A stretch of 64,000 nt of DNA, taken from the NCBI RefSeq assembly GCF_005221285.1, contig NZ_CP039886.1, positions 62,001-126,000 on the forward strand. Reading direction: 5' to 3'. A model generated the notes under the pieces. It saw nothing but the letters and a program-made list of their open reading frames with translations. It did not search any database and was not told where the DNA came from. The position numbers and the translations under genes are program-made. Shown here one piece after another: positions 61,124-64,000 of the stretch. Within the stretch, counting starts at the first letter, position 1; each line of letters starts with the position of its first letter. The stretch comes from Neisseria flavescens. Its GTDB lineage: Bacteria > Pseudomonadota > Gammaproteobacteria > Burkholderiales > Neisseriaceae.

Positions 61124-61141
61124 GCTCTTTAAAAAACAGAT
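61124..61141 (+). promoter_or_regulatory. boxA-like antitermination site
   Basis: GCTCTTTAAAAAACAGA resembles the TGCTCTTTAACA boxA bound by NusB-NusE, positioned between promoter and 16S. Confidence 0.6.
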
Positions 61142-61258
61142 TACCGATAAGTGTGAGTGCATTAGGCCTCACACTGTTTGAAAGACAGACAAGATGATGT
61201 TTTAGACATTGTCCTGTCGGTTTCTTTGAAGCAGACCAGAAGTTATAAGTTAGAGATT

Positions 61259-62802
<1,544 letters not shown>

Positions 62803-62904
62803 GAGAAAGAAGAGGTCTGATGCATTCACACTTATCGGTAAACTGTAAAAGATGCGGAAGAGAAAAGCTTGAGTGAAGACAAGATTCGCTTAAGAAGAGA
62901 ATCC

Positions 62905-62981
<77 letters not shown>

Positions 62982-62986
62982 AGAAC

Positions 62987-63062
62987 GGGGGCATAGCTCA
63001 GTTGGTAGAGCACCTGCTTTGCAAGCAGGGGGTCATCGGTTCGATCCCGTTTGCCTCCACCA
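62987..63062 (+). tRNA. tRNA-Ala (anticodon TGC)
   Basis: 76 nt. Acceptor GGGGGCA/TGCCTCC, anticodon loop TTTGCAA, TTCGATC in the T-loop, encoded CCA. Lies 5 bases after tRNA-Ile. Confidence 0.97.
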
Positions 63063-63410
63063 AGAACTTTACAAATCAAAGGAAGCCTGCTATACTTAGC
63101 AGCTTATTTTGATTTGCGAAGTGAAATATCGACGCATCGATCTTTAACAAATTGGAAAGCCGAAATCAACAAACAAAGACAATGAGTTTGTTTTGATTTT
63201 TTGTTCCTTGCAAAGGATAAAAAATCTCTCGTAAGAGAAAAGAAAACAAACACAGTATTTGGGTGATGATTGTATCGACTTAATCCTGAAACACAAAAGG
63301 CAGGATTAAGACATAACAAAGCAGTAAGCTTTATCAAAGTAGGAATTTCAAGTTTGCTTCCCTAGTCAACGGGTAGGTAAACGAAGTCAAAGAGGTTCTT
63401 GAAATGATAG
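63063..63410 (+). other. 16S-23S spacer after tRNA-Ala
   Basis: 348 bases. A second boxA-like site (GATCTTTAACAAATTGG, 63139-63155) lies here, then AT-rich spacer and the pre-23S processing region; no gene. Confidence 0.7.
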
Positions 63411-64000
63411 AGTCAAGTGAATAAGTGCATCAGGTGGATGCCTTGGCGATGATAGGCGACGAAGGACGTGTAAGCCTGCGAAAAGCGTGGAGGAGCCGGC
63501 AATAAAGCTATGATCCCACGATGTCCGAATGGGGAAACCCACCTCTTAGGAGGTATCCTTATCTGAATACATAGGATAAGCGAAGCGAACCCGGAGAACT
63601 GAACCATCTAAGTACCCGGAGGAAAAGAAATCAACCGAGATTCCGCAAGTAGTGGCGAGCGAACGCGGAGGAGCCTGTACGTGATAACTGTCGAGATAGA
63701 AGAACAAGCTGGGAAGCTTGACCATAGTGGGTGATAGTCCCGTATTCGAAATCTCAATAGTGGTACTAAGCGTACGAAAAGTAGGGCGGGACACGTGAAA
63801 TCCTGTCTGAATATGGGGGGACCATCCTCCAAGGCTAAATACTCATCATCGACCGATAGTGAACCAGTACCGTGAGGGAAAGGCGAAAAGAACCCCGGGA
63901 GGGGAGTGAAATAGAACCTGAAACCTGATGCATACAAACAGTGGGAGCACCCTTGTGGTGTGACTGCGTACCTTTTGTATAATGGGTCAACGACTTACAT
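63411..64000 (+). rRNA. rrl: 23S ribosomal RNA, 5' part (runs off the window)
   Basis: Starts near GTCAAGTGAATAAGTGCATC, with GGTGGATGCCTTGGC (63433) aligning to E. coli position 23. Conserved blocks such as GGCGACGAAGGACGTG and GAACCAGTACCGTGAGGGAAAGG follow. The 3' portion lies outside the window. Confidence 0.96.

Larger units (their letters stand above)
60733..61258 (+). promoter_or_regulatory. Upstream region of the rRNA operon
   Basis: 526 bases. From left: thrB upstream DNA, a DUS hairpin (60824-60858), a minus-strand terminator (60915-60941), two promoter candidates (60980-61008 and 61089-61116), a boxA-like site (61124-61141), and the 16S leader with AGACA-rich sequence. No convincing ORF. 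Confidence 0.65.

Overview
The window is a chromosomal segment of a commensal Neisseria. Copies of the 12-base DNA uptake sequence AGGCCGTCTGAA occur throughout, often as inverted pairs that double as terminators. This AG form is the dialect I associate with the N. subflava/N. flavescens group; meningococci and gonococci use ATGCCGTCTGAA. PorB, Opa, Mpg, FarAB-like pumps, dRS3 repeats and a Correia element support the genus. The species is an inference.

Layout. 1-2.3 kb: nitric oxide response (nsrR, a hemerythrin, nnrS). 2.3-4.8 kb: tRNA-Arg, a UPF0756 protein, ispB, rplU-rpmA. 5-7.6 kb: ubiM-like hydroxylase, then the queuosine genes yhhQ and queF behind a preQ1-I riboswitch. 7.7-21.3 kb: core genes (heptosyltransferase-like, mpg, pncB, mtgA, aroE, glnA, dusB-fis, a DMT transporter), plus an adhesin-E-like secreted protein, a lipoprotein and an M50-like protein that lacks its catalytic motif. 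21.3-24 kb: secreted and AT-rich orphan ORFs, a TpsA/FHA scrap and a CLC channel gene split by a stop codon. 24-27.4 kb: purH, a dRS3 array and a phase-variable opa gene that is out of frame. 27.4-31.4 kb: dusA, yciO, and an IS481-type element abutting the 3' part of a trimeric autotransporter gene. 31.5-44.9 kb: pepN, porB, ilvC/ABM/ilvH/ilvB (ilvB frameshifted in an A8 tract), tRNA-Leu, a Sco protein, hisG-nfsA-hisD, tyrA.

45-52 kb is an MDA-type filamentous prophage: HUH Rep, small ORFs, coat protein, TspB-like adsorption protein, Zot, a hairpin-rich intergenic region and a Piv/IS110 recombinase. 52.2-58.2 kb is a far-like efflux cluster (MarR regulator, outer-membrane factor, membrane fusion protein, MFS pump), interrupted by a two-gene cassette and a Correia element. 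58.2-59.8 kb is a debris zone: an IS5-family element with a likely programmed frameshift, a possible toxin tail, an AT-rich orphan ORF and another TpsA scrap. thrB follows, then an rRNA operon with two promoter candidates (16S, tRNA-Ile, tRNA-Ala, start of 23S).

The most interesting material is the orphan-ORF-plus-TpsA-scrap pairs (about 22.2 and 59.2 kb), the prophage adsorption gene and intergenic region, the OFF opa locus, and the efflux-operon cassette. Several genes are broken by one base (ilvB) or one codon (clcA, the IS481 transposase) and need read-level confirmation.
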